NCBI GenBank assembly: GCA_027579435.1
Contig: JANBPK010000936.1
Span: 1-64,000, forward strand
Reading direction: 5' to 3'
From: Candolleomyces eurysporus
Lineage: Eukaryota > Basidiomycota > Agaricomycetes > Agaricales > Psathyrellaceae
Length of the DNA: 64,000 bases
Below are positions 35,741-47,535 of this stretch, piece by piece (within the stretch, counting starts at the first letter, position 1; the number at the start of each line of letters is the position of its first letter). The notes beneath the pieces were generated by a model that made no database searches, was not told the DNA's origin, and saw nothing but the letters and a program-made list of their open reading frames with translations. The position numbers and the translations under genes were made by a program.

Positions 35741-37658
35741 ATGTCTCACACATTCTCTGCTACCTCTCAACAGCGACCTCGGTAGGCCATGGCTCGTAGT
35801 AGGTTCGGTGCTAGTAATCCCCTTCTGTAGTGAGTTCTTCCACCGCTATTTCTTTCAACCATGCCAAATCATACTTGCGATTCCTAGTTACGGTCCGCTT
35901 GTAAGTTGACGCCGTTGGACCGACTGACGAGTTGCTCATACCCAACTACAGCTCATCGGCTGTTTTGTCTCACACCTGCTATTCGGAGCTTACCTTGTCC
36001 AACTCGGTACGCCACCATCTGTGCCCAGTTCCCAAGTCATCCCGGCTGACGACACAAACTTACCAGGTCATTACGTGCAAAACCCGGTAGAGGGTGAACG
36101 CTGGGGCATCTACGCGATTGGTACGTTTGTCCAAAGAGAGTCTCAAAGATATATATAACTCTGACCCCCTCGGAACCCTTGCAGTGGCAGCTGTAGCAGT
36201 TCTCGAGCTGGCCGCTATGATCCTCTTGTCGATTTACACTGCGAGAGCCCTATTCGACCCCCTCGGACCCAAGCACAATATCATGTACTCGAGATGGAGT
36301 CTGGTCTCCCCAGCCTTGTACGGCGCAGGTGAGCCGTCACTTGAACATGCTTCTTCGACGACACCGTTTAGATCGTCCTGGGATGACAGTTGCTCTCATT
36401 GTACATATGTTCTTTGCGTGGTACGGCTTGAGTATCGTTTCACACTCCTGGTCCCTGACGGCCTCCTTCTAGGAAGATTCGAACTCTCGGACGGAATCGA
36501 TGGGCCAGGATCGTGATTCCATCCATTATATGCGTGGTGACGGTGACGCAGTTTGTCGGCGCCCTTGGGATAACCATTCGCGTGAGTTATCTGGATCCAA
36601 TAACTTCAGCCCCTTGGAGTTAACACGAACACTAAACTACCTTCTGGTCTTCTATTTATGTTTCGTGGACGCTTCAAACGACGAAAGTTCGCTCAAGCAA
36701 TCGGGGTAGATACTGAACCAAAAGTCTTGGAGGTCTTTGTCGCTATTCAACGTTGCGCTACTCTCGCCTGCGATACCCTCATCACGGTTAGCATGGTCGT
36801 TATTGTGCGTTTCTTCGTTTTCTACCTTCTATCGAGGGAACAAACACTAACCCAATCTCACTTTATATTCAGCTGATGCAATATAAGAGCAAAACCCAAC
36901 TCCCGGCAACGCAGAGTCTTCTCAACAAATTGACTATAAACGCTGTGGAGAATGGAGCTGTGACGATGGTCTTTACTGCGTTGAGTTTGGCGTTTTACCT
37001 CGGGCAGCCGGATACGTTTGTGCATTCTGGATTGTGAGTTGAAACTTTAGCGTCTGGTTCTTGTTCTCCCCATTCGTTCGTTTCTTCCGTCCTTCTTATT
37101 CCACTCTGCTCTCTCCCGAGCTTTCCTTTCGATCGAGCCTATGGAGATGAACTGACTGACGGACCTCGTTATTTTCGTACCCTCCAACTCGTCGAGAAGT
37201 CAAGAAGCGGTTGGAAGACTGTACGTAAATGCTTTACTTTGCAATCATCGTCCCTCACCCTTTCCTTCGGCACTAGATACGCAAACGTTCTAATGGCAAG
37301 TCTCAATGGCCGAACCCTTCATAAATGGGAACGTCGAGTTGTAAGCAACCACGAATCGGACTATCTGAGCTCTCACGAGGCAACTGCGGCAATTCCGCTT
37401 TACGATACGACGGAGATGGACTCCACCCACGCTCGCCCGCCGAGTTGGCCAAGGAGGGCTTGGAGGATTGCGATGAAAGAGTTTACGGTAAATCGGGAGA
37501 CGTATCATCAGCTCGGCAGGATGAAAAAGCGCACTGCTGTGGGTATTGAAGATGCAGATGAACGACGTACCACTACTGGTCGAGCGAGTGGTCCTTCGAC
37601 CAAGCCCGACTTACACGATGATGTGCCTAAAATTAATTCAGCATCTAGCCATATGTAG
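35741..37658 (+). CDS. DUF6534-type seven-TM membrane protein
   Basis: A multi-exon gene. The proposed first exon (from 35741) is MSHTFSATSQQRPR. Splicing 35781/35888 gives RYGPL, and the next exon LIGCFVSHLLFGAYLVQL, the typical DUF6534 N-terminus. Further segments are ERWGIYAI-VAAVAVLELAAMILLS, LYGAVALIVHMFFAW-KIRTLGRNRWARI, VIPSIICVVTVTQFVGALGI, LACDTLITVSMVVI, LLNKLTINAVENGAVTMVF and YANVLMASLNGR, the family's conserved end of the TM region. A long polar tail follows, ending PKINSASSHM. An in-frame start at 35640 also exists but would add an atypical Pro-rich leader. A diverged, broken copy of exons 2-4 is at 57.3-57.7 kb. The function of the family is unknown to me. Confidence 0.75.
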
Positions 37659-38526
37659 CACCACTAATCTGGTCGACCGATGAGAAGGCTGTTCAAAAAT
37701 AATACCAATTGATTGTTGAAACGTCTCCTTTAAACCCTGACAAACCACAGCTTTTTCTGGGGGCCGGTCGTCTTTTCCACCTTGCCGTGGCTAAAATCCC
37801 CTCTACGCACCCGCCTCCGCTCAATCACCTCGAGCTCCTGTCTCAACCAAGAACCGCCATCAGAGTATCAATGTCATATCATAAAGCACCACTGCCTCCT
37901 CCGCGCGCTCGAGGATGATCGATTCCTCAATTTGAATATGTATAGGCTGATCTGGACTGATGTTCAGATAGCCTTAGTCTTCTTACAGTTGCCGCTCCTT
38001 TTGCTCATCAACAATGTTACTGCGTTGATTGATTGATGTACATAATATGTCGCTCGGTGGCCCACGGCAAGGCTGACAAAGAGGCAAGATCTACCTGTTT
38101 CGTTGTTACAATTCGATTAGCCGACAAGGCAGATCGCTCAACGGCAGGAGCACTTCTATACCAGACTGAACTCGAAATAATCAGTAAAGCACGCTCCAAT
38201 GCTCGTTGTTTGAAGAGGAGAGGTTAACATGAAGCACCGCCGGCGAATTAAGAAGCATCTGGATGACTGGAACCGATATGTACTCGAGCGGGGTTATAGC
38301 GGAACGTAGTATGAGCGCTGTGTTGGAAGCTTCGGAAAATGTGATGCGAATCTATCGCGCTGTCACTCTGCACATTGCCAGGAGAGATGAAAACGCAAAG
38401 CCCATATGTCATACAGCCGTCTTGGTTTTGATGCAACGCAGTTCGGGATTGGACGAAGGCTGATGGTCTCCGTCATGCATCCGCCTTGAATGTTTCACGG
38501 TGTCTTAAGGGAATTTCGTATTGAGG
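37659..38526. other. Intergenic, no supported gene
   Basis: Only short ORFs lacking domains. The right end is the promoter of the secreted protein gene at 38652. Confidence 0.5.
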
Positions 38527-38534
38527 TATAAAAA
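38527..38534 (+). promoter_or_regulatory. TATA box of secreted-protein gene
   Basis: TATAAAAA lies 125 bp upstream of the ATG at 38652 and is followed by a pyrimidine-rich leader. Confidence 0.6.
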
Positions 38535-38651
38535 GGCGGGGGAGTCGAGCAGGAGTCCTCATCGTCACCAACAGCTCTCCTAGCCACTCAGCAAAAAGCA
38601 AGCCTTTCCTTTCAACTACCAACTTCTTTACTCCCTGCACATTCTATCACG

Positions 38652-39180
38652 ATGCGAGTATCCTTTGCCACACTCCTCCCCCTCGTCGCCACCTTGACCG
38701 CCTGGGTCGCCACTGCGCACGTCGTACGTCTCCTGCATTTCTAATGTTCAATCAATCAGCTGACCGATCTTTTTCTCTCTTCTCCCCTACCCGCTTACCT
38801 CCACCATCTCTTCGAATTTATCTAGCATGACGGCACGACCCCCCTCGAAGCCCGCGAGTGGGTAGACGAGCTCAACGCACGCGACCTCGACTTTGTCTCC
38901 GAAGTCCTCGAGCGCCGCGAAGTCCTCTCCGAATTCTCCACACGCGATTTGGTGGATGAACTCCGAGACCGATTGGAGAGGCGTGGAAACATTATTTCCA
39001 AGCCCTCGTTCAAGTGCCCGTACTGCGGAACCAAGTACTCTACGGCTCAGGCGGTGCGTTGTTCTCTGCGTGATACTATGTTGTCCGTTACTGATTGATT
39101 TGCACTTACAGGCGAAGGATTGTGCGACCAAGCCTCGCATTTTGGGCGGCTGCAAGGTTGGAAACGCTGTGAGGACGTAA
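38652..39180 (+). CDS. Small secreted four-cysteine protein, 122 aa
   Basis: Three exons (38652-38723, 38826-39053, 39112-39180) encode 122 residues. MRVSFATLLPLVATLTAWVATA is a clear signal peptide. The mature protein has an acidic, Arg-rich helical part (LEAREWVDELNARDLDFV; EVLERREVLSEFSTRDLVDE; RDRLERRGN) with RR dibasic sites. Its C-terminus is KCPYCGTKYSTAQA-AKDCATKPRILGGCK, a CxxC pair followed by two more cysteines, which looks like a small zinc-ribbon or disulfide knot. Secretion favours disulfides. A strong TATA box and CT-rich leader suggest high expression. The precise family is not recognised. Confidence 0.78.
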
Positions 39181-40794
39181 AGAATCCTCAATCAAGTATT
39201 CGGTTACTGGATTGGCTCGGCGGTTAGTCGAGCTAGATGGTTATAAATTATCCTTAGTTTGCTCGTCCGTACATACACTGCAGTACGGCTTGTGCTTATA
39301 ATCTTAATCTTGATTACGAGGTTCATATGAGGATGAAGCTCGTAGCTGTTAGCTCGGCCGTCGAGGATACTCATCGTCCGAAGAGGCGGTCGCTTCGCCG
39401 ACCCAGCGAGGTTGCTTTGAGCAGAAGACAAATACGGATTCGTCCCGGTTTTGACTTTGTAGGTATGAGCTGCGTACCTCAATGTCTGCTGTACTTCATC
39501 TGCTATAAGTAAGGTGTTACCTCACGCCTCAATCATGTTCCAGCCTTTCGAACAGCCCAATCACCCGATCAAAAACTTTCAATACATTGTAGCGTGTCAT
39601 TGAAAATATGCGTATACTGATCGTAGGGTTCCCAGGTTTACATGAGTGAGCATGCAAATCAACCCGTTGTCTACCTACTTTACGCCGCAATGCGACTAGA
39701 TCCTGTCGGCCTTCGGCGTTGAAGACGCCATACGTCTGTTTGAATCCAGTTTACCTCCGTCCGATCTCTTCTTCGACGCTGGAGGCTTAGCAACCAATTC
39801 CAACTCCACAGCTCTAGTCGTCACCGATTTGAGGGCGTTTCTCTAACGCTGTCTTTCCCTTCTATCTTGTCTCTTATTCTTTGGGAGTCAACGACTCTTG
39901 CACCATTCGACGGTCATCAGAGCCCAAACGAGCCCTCACCACGTCAGAATCGGTTCGGTGCTCGTCCACTCTTCCAAACTGGGTTATTGGCAGGAGTCGA
40001 AACTCATTTTCGACTCCCTTGCCGGTGTTGCACTCTTGAAGATGTGGGACATCGTGGATTCGCAGGAGTTGCTGACCCCTCAAAAGCAAGGATTTAGGTC
40101 CTGGTAGTTGAAACCGTCCACTTCTGAAATGGAATTGCATACGATATATTGCAGATCGTGGACCAGCAGGAATTACTAACTCCTCTGTATGGCACGATCC
40201 TGGAGTCAGTGACTTTGTGGTTCTCTCATTTTCCCTAATTAATCTTCGCTCACACAGCATGTTACCTCACCATTGAGGAGGCAATGTCTCACCCCCTTCA
40301 TCAAGTCACTCCATGAACATGCCACCTTCACGTCTTTTGAACGAGTACTGAAAATAAGAAATATTTAATCTAATTTATACGAGAAGAGTTACAGTTACAG
40401 ACCAGCCCGGAGCAGCCATCCTTGCCCTTGCCCTCAGCACTCCCATCATGCTCGAAAGTGCTAACCCTCCTGGAACGGTACCTTGTCCATGAGGGGAGAA
40501 AGTGCACTTGCCTTGAGGAAGTGGAACACAAGGCAGGCCGTTCTTGAACTGAGGCTGGATCAAACAAAGGAGTCCAGGACCCCGAAGCGCTGGAGGACCC
40601 ATACACAGAGTCGTCGATTCCTCCCATTCTCAATCCCTTTGGAATGTGCATGTGAACTATAGACGAGGCGGCTGTTCGCCGATCCTAGTACGTGCATCAC
40701 CCAGGTTGAGGCTAATTATCAACGATTTTGACCTAACGTTTCGAACTCCGATCCAGGTCCACGATTGCTACGTTGCAAAATGCAAACCTGATCC
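39181..40794. other. Intergenic, no supported gene
   Basis: 1.6 kb with short ORFs only. Two related stretches of about 37 bp lie at 40044-40080 and 40150-40186 (ATCGTGGA...CAGGA.TT.CT.AC.CCTC), a small imperfect direct repeat. Nothing else recognised. Confidence 0.45.
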
Positions 40795-41946
40795 ATGACC
40801 GACCTCGCAGAACCGGTAGCAAGACTGCTCAGTCAGGTGCCTCACCATGAGTCCAAATACCTCATACCTATGGACGATACGGTGGTAGTCTCGTTGTTCG
40901 CCTCCGCTGTCAACCCCGATTCACCGGAAGCACACATACCGCAAACACTGGGAACAACATTCGAATCTCCAGAGGGTGCATTAATCCAGCTGTATGAAGC
41001 CTTTGAAGCTGAAAAGTCCAATTTTGACTTGACGTCCCCCAAATCATTCATAAATACGGCCGTTGCCATTCGCCATACGTTAGTGCGTAACCGCGTCGAG
41101 CCTCACTTCAGGCGACTTTCTCCTGGCAGCTTGGCTGCTCTGAAGTGGTGAGCACCGTTGCATTTAGAAATAAACTAAACTTTTTTACATGCCACTGGCA
41201 GGGCCATATCTTCCTATGCTCTTATTATCAACCCACTATCGTCTATACGCCTCCGGCGGCTCCGTATGGGCCCTGAGCAGACTTGGGGATTTGGTCTGTT
41301 TGCTCGGCGCCACATTCCGAAAGGTTCTACGATCTGGGAGGCCATTGGCATCTGTCCTGGAGATAACTCGTCCAGCCACTCCGAACTTTCATGCATTATC
41401 ATCGCAGAGGGTCAGAACCAACCTACAGGAACAGAGCGAGTTTTGTGTGGGCCACTCCGCATGGTGAACCACCGCTGTCACACCTTCAATGCCGAGGTAC
41501 AGTGACTTAGTTTCTCCGCCCGCCACCACAGTCTAATTAAAATTAAGTTTGTTTTCATTGACAACACATCCGCATTTGTGGTCGAGGCAGTTAACGACAT
41601 CGAAGCGGGCTCTGAGATCACCGTGAACTACGGTCCTTTGTGGTTCGACGGTGATTGCCCTTGTCAGGACTGCGAACTGTCCGTGAATAGGCTCTCAACA
41701 CAGCCCATTCCATCGGCAGCCCTACCGTCCTCTGCTCTCCTTTCCTCGATCCAATCACGCAGTAACACTCTCCTCAAGCGTAAATTAAAACGTAAATTAG
41801 AACGTTATCGAAAACTCGCTCGGGAAGACGAAAGTAGGATGATACAAAAGAGGGCTAAGAAGGGGGAAAGACAACGTAGAAAGAGGAGGGAGAACAGGCG
41901 CATGAAAGCCCTACAACAGGAGAGCAACACTGGGGTGGCTGGCTAG
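40795..41946 (+). CDS. SET-domain protein with basic C-terminal tail
   Basis: Three exons (40795-41147, 41202-41496, 41548-41946) encode 348 residues. After an N-terminal helical region of about 125 residues the SET core is visible: GFGLFARRHIPKGSTIWEAI near 155, GPLRMVNHRCHTFNAE near 205 (equivalent of the R.xNHSC...N motif), and AVNDIEAGSEITVNYGPLWF near 230 (GEELTxxY motif). A CPCQDC pair follows at the post-SET position. SET proteins transfer methyl groups from SAM to lysines of histones or other proteins. The last 70 residues are extremely Lys/Arg-rich (LLKRKLKRKLERYRKL; KKGERQRRKRRENRR), probably nuclear and nucleic-acid binding. The target is not predictable. Confidence 0.82.
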
Positions 41947-42423
41947 GAATAACTATTGACCAAGCTCAAAACCTTCCTATTTGTAATACCACACTCTACT
42001 GACCTCAATGACCTTGATACAACCATTTGCTTTGCTTAAACACTCCCTTATCTTCTCTATGCACTATGACTACTGTTGCACTATATATAGTGGACTCTAG
42101 CAAATGTAGCTTAGGCGGGGGGCAGATGTGCACGAAAATGGTATCTATTTGTTATTTAAAGAGTACTACAGATAAATCATAACATATTTACTTGCGGAGG
42201 CGAGCTCGAGCATTTGGCTTCGCACGTACATTGGCGGCAGCACTGTCACTGCCATCATCAATGGCATCGAGGGTAGCCTCAGTCTCATCGGTGGTTAGGC
42301 TACTTGGAATCGGAAGTCGTTCAATCATATAATGAAATATCAGAAAACATGATTACCACGTCTACTATGAATCCACGGATGTTAGAAAGTAAGAAGAAAA
42401 AAAACATCCGTCACTTGTATCAT
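41947..42423. other. 3' flank with possible coding remnant
   Basis: Mostly AT-rich flank of the SET gene. On the minus strand 42193-42320 reads PIPSSLTTDETEATLDAIDD, then GSDSAAANVRAKPNARARLR and a stop. This could be a last exon of the neighbouring helicase relic, but the link is not proven. Confidence 0.35.
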
Positions 42424-43025
42424 TGTACACCATGAATCAAATGCCTTCCTCTTCTACGTCCCCCTCTCGCCTAGCCATTCGCTTCAGCAAAACATCTCCA
42501 TTCTGCACCTGTGGAACAGCAGCCAACTCTTTCTTTACTACAGTAGCGTGTTGAGCAACATCAAAGGGGGAGTTGCTTGGGCTGGTCACGTCGAGGGTGG
42601 CAAGGTTAGCGTTGGGAAACGCGTTGGTCCCATTGGCTGGAACGATCGATGTCTTTCACATCCGATCTGAGGCTTTCGTGCCACATCTGCTCCTCAGAAG
42701 CCTTCTTTCAGGCTCGGTAGGCGCTAATCGTTGGCCAACGCATGGAGTGAATGATTCCCTCCGGTAAGCGGCCCTCATAGCGCAGTGCAGTGATCACATC
42801 CAAGTAGCTCAACTCACGATATTCCTGCCGTAGGGCCTCGTCCAATTCTATTTCGGCCTTCACCAGTTTATCGTTGAAATTTCTCGTAATGAGTGTACCG
42901 GCCAAGGTTGTTCCCCGGGAAAGGCGGGTATATACAACAACGTTTGTCTCTCGAGTTTTCCCTTGCAGAATAATCCGACATCGCAAAATTCGGCAGAATT
43001 GGGATACGAGTTCATAATTATGCAT
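42424..43025 (-). pseudogene. PIF1-like helicase C-terminal fragment (mobile-element relic)
   Basis: The minus strand reads QGKTRETNVVVYTRLSRGTT, LAGTLITRNFNDKLVKAE, LRQEYRELSYLDVITALRYE, GRLPEGI and MRWPTISAYRA. This matches the end of agaricomycete PIF1-type helicases, where helicase motif VI (Y..LSRG.S..GT), LRQEFRELELLD and LRYEG.LP recur. After a frame change further C-terminal-like sequence follows (IVPANGTNAFPNANLA; VLLKRMARREGDVEEEG) up to 42424. Motifs I-V are missing and the upstream sequence does not extend the frame, so it is a truncated copy. Such helicases are often carried by or linked to Helitron-like and other mobile elements. Confidence 0.5.
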
Positions 43026-43305
43026 TCAGTTATAATATTAAACGATTCAGTATTGCTGATTGTAACACCCGTGCAACGTCTGAATGATGGGCAGTGCCAA
43101 GTTCAACTCTTTGATTCATTCCGTGTATATGTCACGCCTGATGCGGTCGTGGATCAAAGGCGATCATGGGTGGGGACGGCTAGCTTTTGTTTCCGTCGTG
43201 ATCAGTCTTCATAGGGGTGACGGAAGTTTGAATAGGGCTTCACTGAGGGATAATATTATTGTCGTTCATCCAAACAAATCCTTCTCCTTCAACTATCTAA
43301 ACCTT

Positions 43306-44600
43306 CTAGGTATCCACTCCTTCTCTGGTCTGTTCCTCAAGCATTCTAGATGTAGTAGGGTCTGCTGAATTGCTCTCTTGACCATGGTCCACCTCAGCAA
43401 CGTCCCTGTTTCTACCAAACTGATGGTAGAGAACCGACTGGGGGAAAGAGCTCTCGGCTGTTTGGTGAGCGAAGTTGATGGGATTAGTGATGACACCGTC
43501 TTCCACTGTTGGGAATTTCACCCAAGAGCGACCCGTTGTAACTCGGAATATGATCATCTGGGGTGAAAGAGCCTGCCAGGAGGTAAGTGCTCTAGTAGAG
43601 GACCAGAGTCGTCCGGATGTAGATTATACTCACAGTGAAAGACCNAAAAAAGGCCGTCGCATACCCCTAACAGGACCATAGCTCCATAGCTCTTCTGTTG
43701 AGCTCCCGAGAAAGCGACGATTACTGAAACGAGCCCAAAACATGCAAGAGGTAGCGCCGACTCAATCAATATAGCTGCGACTCCAGTATAAAGCTGCATG
43801 CTCCTCTCTGGGAGCGCTTTATGCAGCCTCCTGCGTGCGCGAAAGAGGTGAGATGCAATGAGGACCGTTACAATGATGTTCGTCAGCACAACCAACGCTG
43901 GCCAAACCACCATGTAGGGACCGGCATCCTTAAATGAAAGCTGGAGCGTAATGACCATTGACGTCACAAAAATAGCTGTTGCTCATTATTGTGAATATAT
44001 GAGATGATCGCAGTTGCCTAGACCACCACGTACCGAATGACGAGACATACGTCGCGGCAGGTAGGACCACTACCCACCGATAACCGGCGCAAACAACGTA
44101 GCAGCGGTAAATCTATCACAAGACATGATGGATGAAGCTTTCAAAATACTTGTAATGAGATACAGTCGACTTACCAGCAATCCATCTCCTAGGAGCACCA
44201 CAAGCTCTGAAGTAACGTTCGTTACGAGTTGAGACCAGCTGAGCCTTTCGTGGGTCGACAGTCTTGGAATGTCCAGGCCAGATGCCGCTGTAAGGAGGAC
44301 TTGGAAAAACCGGGCAACTTCAAACGATCCGATAATGGTTGAAAGCACTGTGATCAAAAAGCTGATAGTGATATATCTTCTTCTTCCGCTCCTCAAGGGT
44401 CCTGGAGTTTCCAAGAACACTGAGAGCCCGTATAAAGCCATGAAGATCTGAATGCCTGAGGATGTGAACGTCAAAGTAAAGCAGGAGAAATAGCCGTTTG
44501 ACATACCCACTCCAACCATGGTCAAGATGAAGTTTGCATATATAGTACGACCATAGATCATTCCATATTTTTCCGCCTCGAGGCTGTTGCGTTCTGGCAT
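43306..44600 (-). CDS. Seven-TM membrane protein, basidiomycete family
   Basis: A multi-exon minus-strand gene. It starts at MPERNSLEAEKYGMIYGRT, then TIYANFILTMVGVGIQIFMA, LYGLSVFLETPGPLRSGRRR, YITISFLITVLSTIIGSFEV, WSQLVTNVTSELVVLLGDGL-LIYRCYVV, WVVVLPAATYVSSF, WPALVVLTNIIVTVLIASHL, LYTGVAAILIESALPLACFG, MVLLGVCDGLFWSFT-ALSPQM and IIFRVTTGRSWVKF, then a polar tail ending REGVDT. The blocks FMALYGLSVFLETP and GDGLL.YRCYV are hallmarks of a large basidiomycete membrane family with about seven TM helices and no function known to me. The N at 43645 falls inside the exon. Ignoring it gives the expected GLFWSFT and a clean donor; keeping it breaks the frame. Confidence 0.72.
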
Positions 44601-45807
44601 GATTGGCAAGGAAAAAGTGACGAAACGGATCTGGAGACCAGTCTTTAAATACCTGGTGGAGTACAATTCTGCACATCAATCTTTGCAAAAAGTTCCATCT
44701 ATTACGCACACCTGTGCTAGGGACTGATATACCAACTGCATTGCCCGTCATCAGCACTGCGATAGGCGCCTGTACCGCTCCTTATCTGAGGCACTTTTTT
44801 GATCTAGCCCTCTCCGACTGTGCTTTCTTCACCTGGGCTATCGCTCCTGGCAAGCTCAGATTCTCTGTAAGATGCGAGCAGATGCCCCCCATAGTACTTT
44901 GAAGTCAAACAACTGCGGTGCAGATGATGAGCCCGGATACGCAAGCAGATACCTATACGGTCTTTTGGAACGACCACGGCCTTTCTCAAGACCCGATACG
45001 AATGAACTATGGCAGCCTGAGCAAGTCGGGTCAATTACCTTTGAGCGCCTATGTTTTTGTAGTTGCATCGGAAACCCCAGTACAAACCTATGAGCCTGGA
45101 CTTTGTTTCCGGGAACGAGTACGTGATGGGCATCACTAAATCAATGAAGGGATGACAAGCATAGTTGTAAACTTGTACGTGACGTATCATTTACCAGCAA
45201 ATACCGGCGATTATGAGGTTCCGTCAGCGGTGAAAATGGAATTATATGTGCTGGTATTCAATATTTCAATTGTCAGCCGACAGCTTTGTGGTGATGGCCC
45301 GCAAGCCCTCGATACCCACTATGAATGATCGTAGACTGGTTTTGAGATCTGTGTAGACAGGTGTGTAGACAGCCAGCAGTGCCTTCAACTTTGGTTCCGT
45401 TTCACGTACACACTGCCCCCGATGCGCTCATGGATAAAGGGTTAATTGTGATGATCGTGGACAGAATACATTGGTTCTGAGAATGGTATAGGTCGTCAGT
45501 AGTGCCTTCAACTTTAGTTCCTTTTTAAATGAATGGCCCATCTGGGCATACGTGGACATCGGACTCGGGTTGTATTGCTCAGTCACAGTCTTGGGTATCC
45601 CAGCTCGGCAGAAGGAGGTACGATATCACGGCATTCTATCTGAGGAACTTTTGANTTTAGCTCTCTTCGACCGCGCTTTCTTCAACTGTGATGATACTCT
45701 TGATAATTTCAGATTCTCTCTCTCAAATATGAGCAGGCGCCATCTTTTTGCTGATGTTGCACAGTTTGTGGTCATCTGCGGGGACGCGTTAAGCTAGGCG
45801 AATGACA
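44601..45807. other. Relic-rich intergenic with a diverged internal duplication
   Basis: No gene is supported. Two related segments lie at about 44785-44890 and 45637-45745: both run ATCTGAGG.ACTTTT, then TTTAGC/CTAGCCCTCT..GAC, GCTTTCTTCA, TCAGATTCTCT and .ATG.GAGCAG. A second pair, GTGCCTTCAACTTTGGTTCC near 45383 and GTGCCTTCAACTTTAGTTCC near 45502, lies between them. This suggests an old duplicated element. Confidence 0.45.
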
Positions 45808-45938
45808 TACTTTGTTGTCCTGCTCAGCGAAGGTGTGGCAAAGGAATAAACGGTGACGAAACAACGCAGCACTTAGATTGTAGATTTTGGGAAAATTGAA
45901 TACAAATACACTTCATTTTGAATTTCATGACACTGAAA

Positions 45939-46852
45939 TGACCATCCGAATTCTAGTGGGCGCAGCTCCGGATACCCCCCAACTCCGTCTCTCAACAAGG
46001 GCTCGAGGAGCGCCATGACCTCCCCTGCCAGCTTCGCATCCCGCGCCTCCAGCTTCTCTAGATCTCTCATCGCAGAGCTCCTCTCCTCTGGGGTCAATGG
46101 CCTCTCCCTCGCTTTGACAAGCGCCTCGGCAACCTTTCTCTGCAACCTGCTCCCTTCAGCTTTCTCATCTGAGAAAGCGACCATGTTTCCCCTCCTCACG
46201 ACCGAAACATGGTCGACGAAGTTTACCTCGTCGATCCACTCCGCCATGATCATGAGCCCGTGGTGGGAATCGTCATGGATCTTCACTGGCGTGAGGCGGA
46301 TAGGCAGATTCCTGCTCCCAGCCTCGGGCAGCCTCTCGTGAAAGCGGTGTAAGATACCCAACCTGCTCAGCGCCACGGCCACCGCCATCACGATGACCTC
46401 GATGCGGTACCCCGCTTCGCCGAACATGCGGGCCAACTCCCGAAAGTCATCCAGGTGTCGGCACGCGCTCTCGAGGAGCACGTCTAGCTTCAGGGAGATT
46501 GCCTCAGCGGTGGCCATGGCGAGCCACTTCCATGCATCAGGGCCCGTGGCGGGCGATGCGTGTGCAGAACTGTCATCGGAAGCTAGCAGGGAGGGGTAGG
46601 CTGGATGGAGGGCTTTATAGACATCAGCGATGAAGTGCGCAGGCGGGTGGGTGCGCGTCATGGCGGAGAGGATGGGGAGCGCAGTACGGGTTTCGCCCAC
46701 GCCAGTTTGGCCAATGATGAGGACGGCAAGAGACCGGCCTCAGCTGGGATGTATTGTCAAGGTCGGGGGCAGGTCGGCGGGGAGGATTTCGGTGGTGAAG
46801 ATGCGGAAGGACTCCAACTCTGGGAGGATATGGTGAGAGAGATCTGGCACAT
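45939..46852 (-). pseudogene. Zeta-toxin-like P-loop kinase, inactivated copy
   Basis: This is a close relative of the intact ORF at 54721-55641. Compared with that copy it has four lesions: a 7-bp deletion directly after the former start codon (near 46850) that shifts the frame; a CGA-to-TGA nonsense change in the segment before the P-loop; a Glu codon in place of the Walker A lysine (the loop reads GQTGVGET instead of GQTGAGKT); and loss of the original stop, so the remaining frame runs on to 45873. The rest of the frame (about 275 codons) is still open and well conserved, so inactivation is recent. Activity is very unlikely because the phosphate-binding lysine is lost. Confidence 0.75.
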
Positions 46853-47535
46853 TTTGGGGCTATGGGCTTATGGGTATGCTCTTCCTAGTACACGCTGAGC
46901 AGCGTCGGCGGGATAACCTCCAAATGTCAACGAGAAAGGTGAATCAGTTCGCGCCTCGTACGTGGAGAGTTCCATCTCTAGACGCTTGTGAACCGTGGTA
47001 AGATCAGATCTAATCGACGCCTTTATCTAATCTTATGTCGTGTGAAGATGGCACTACCCGGGCATCTCTCTCACTTGCTCTTGCACCTTCACTCGACATT
47101 CAGGTGTAATTTGTTCTTTCGGGTGGGACTACAACCACAATAATGGCTACCCTGGCTAGAGCTCGACCAGCGATGACCTCGACGTGTAGGTTGGAAAGGC
47201 CAAGGCCAAGGGGACGAGCGCATTTTGGTAGCTATTCTATCCCGTGCGTACTTTGATGAAATCTATGAGGCTATCAATGACTCGACTCGTCTACCGCTGT
47301 AAAACGGTCTCCTAGACTACCACAGCTCGTATTATTTGATGACGATGGCTACGACTCCTCAACCGCAACCTCAAAATCCCATCCTCCCTCTAACTCAAAC
47401 ATGTTCTTCGACATCTCTCAAGGGATTCCGTGTTTGAGACTGGACGGACTACAAGGTCCTATCTCTGATCCTACCTCAGGTTCATCATCGGACTCGTGAA
47501 TCCAGCACGTCTCTTTGGCCTAGACCTGCTCAATG
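46853..47535. other. Non-coding part of duplication copy 1
   Basis: This is the upstream flank of the inactivated zeta-like gene, shared with 55642-56340. It contains short coding-like remnants on the plus strand (for example LFDDDGYDSS) that recur in the second and third copies. Confidence 0.5.

Noticed and set aside
45873..46700. The 275-codon ORF in the 46-kb duplicate taken as a functional gene
   Set aside because: Its start is an internal substitute codon, the Walker A lysine is lost and the original start and stop are destroyed.
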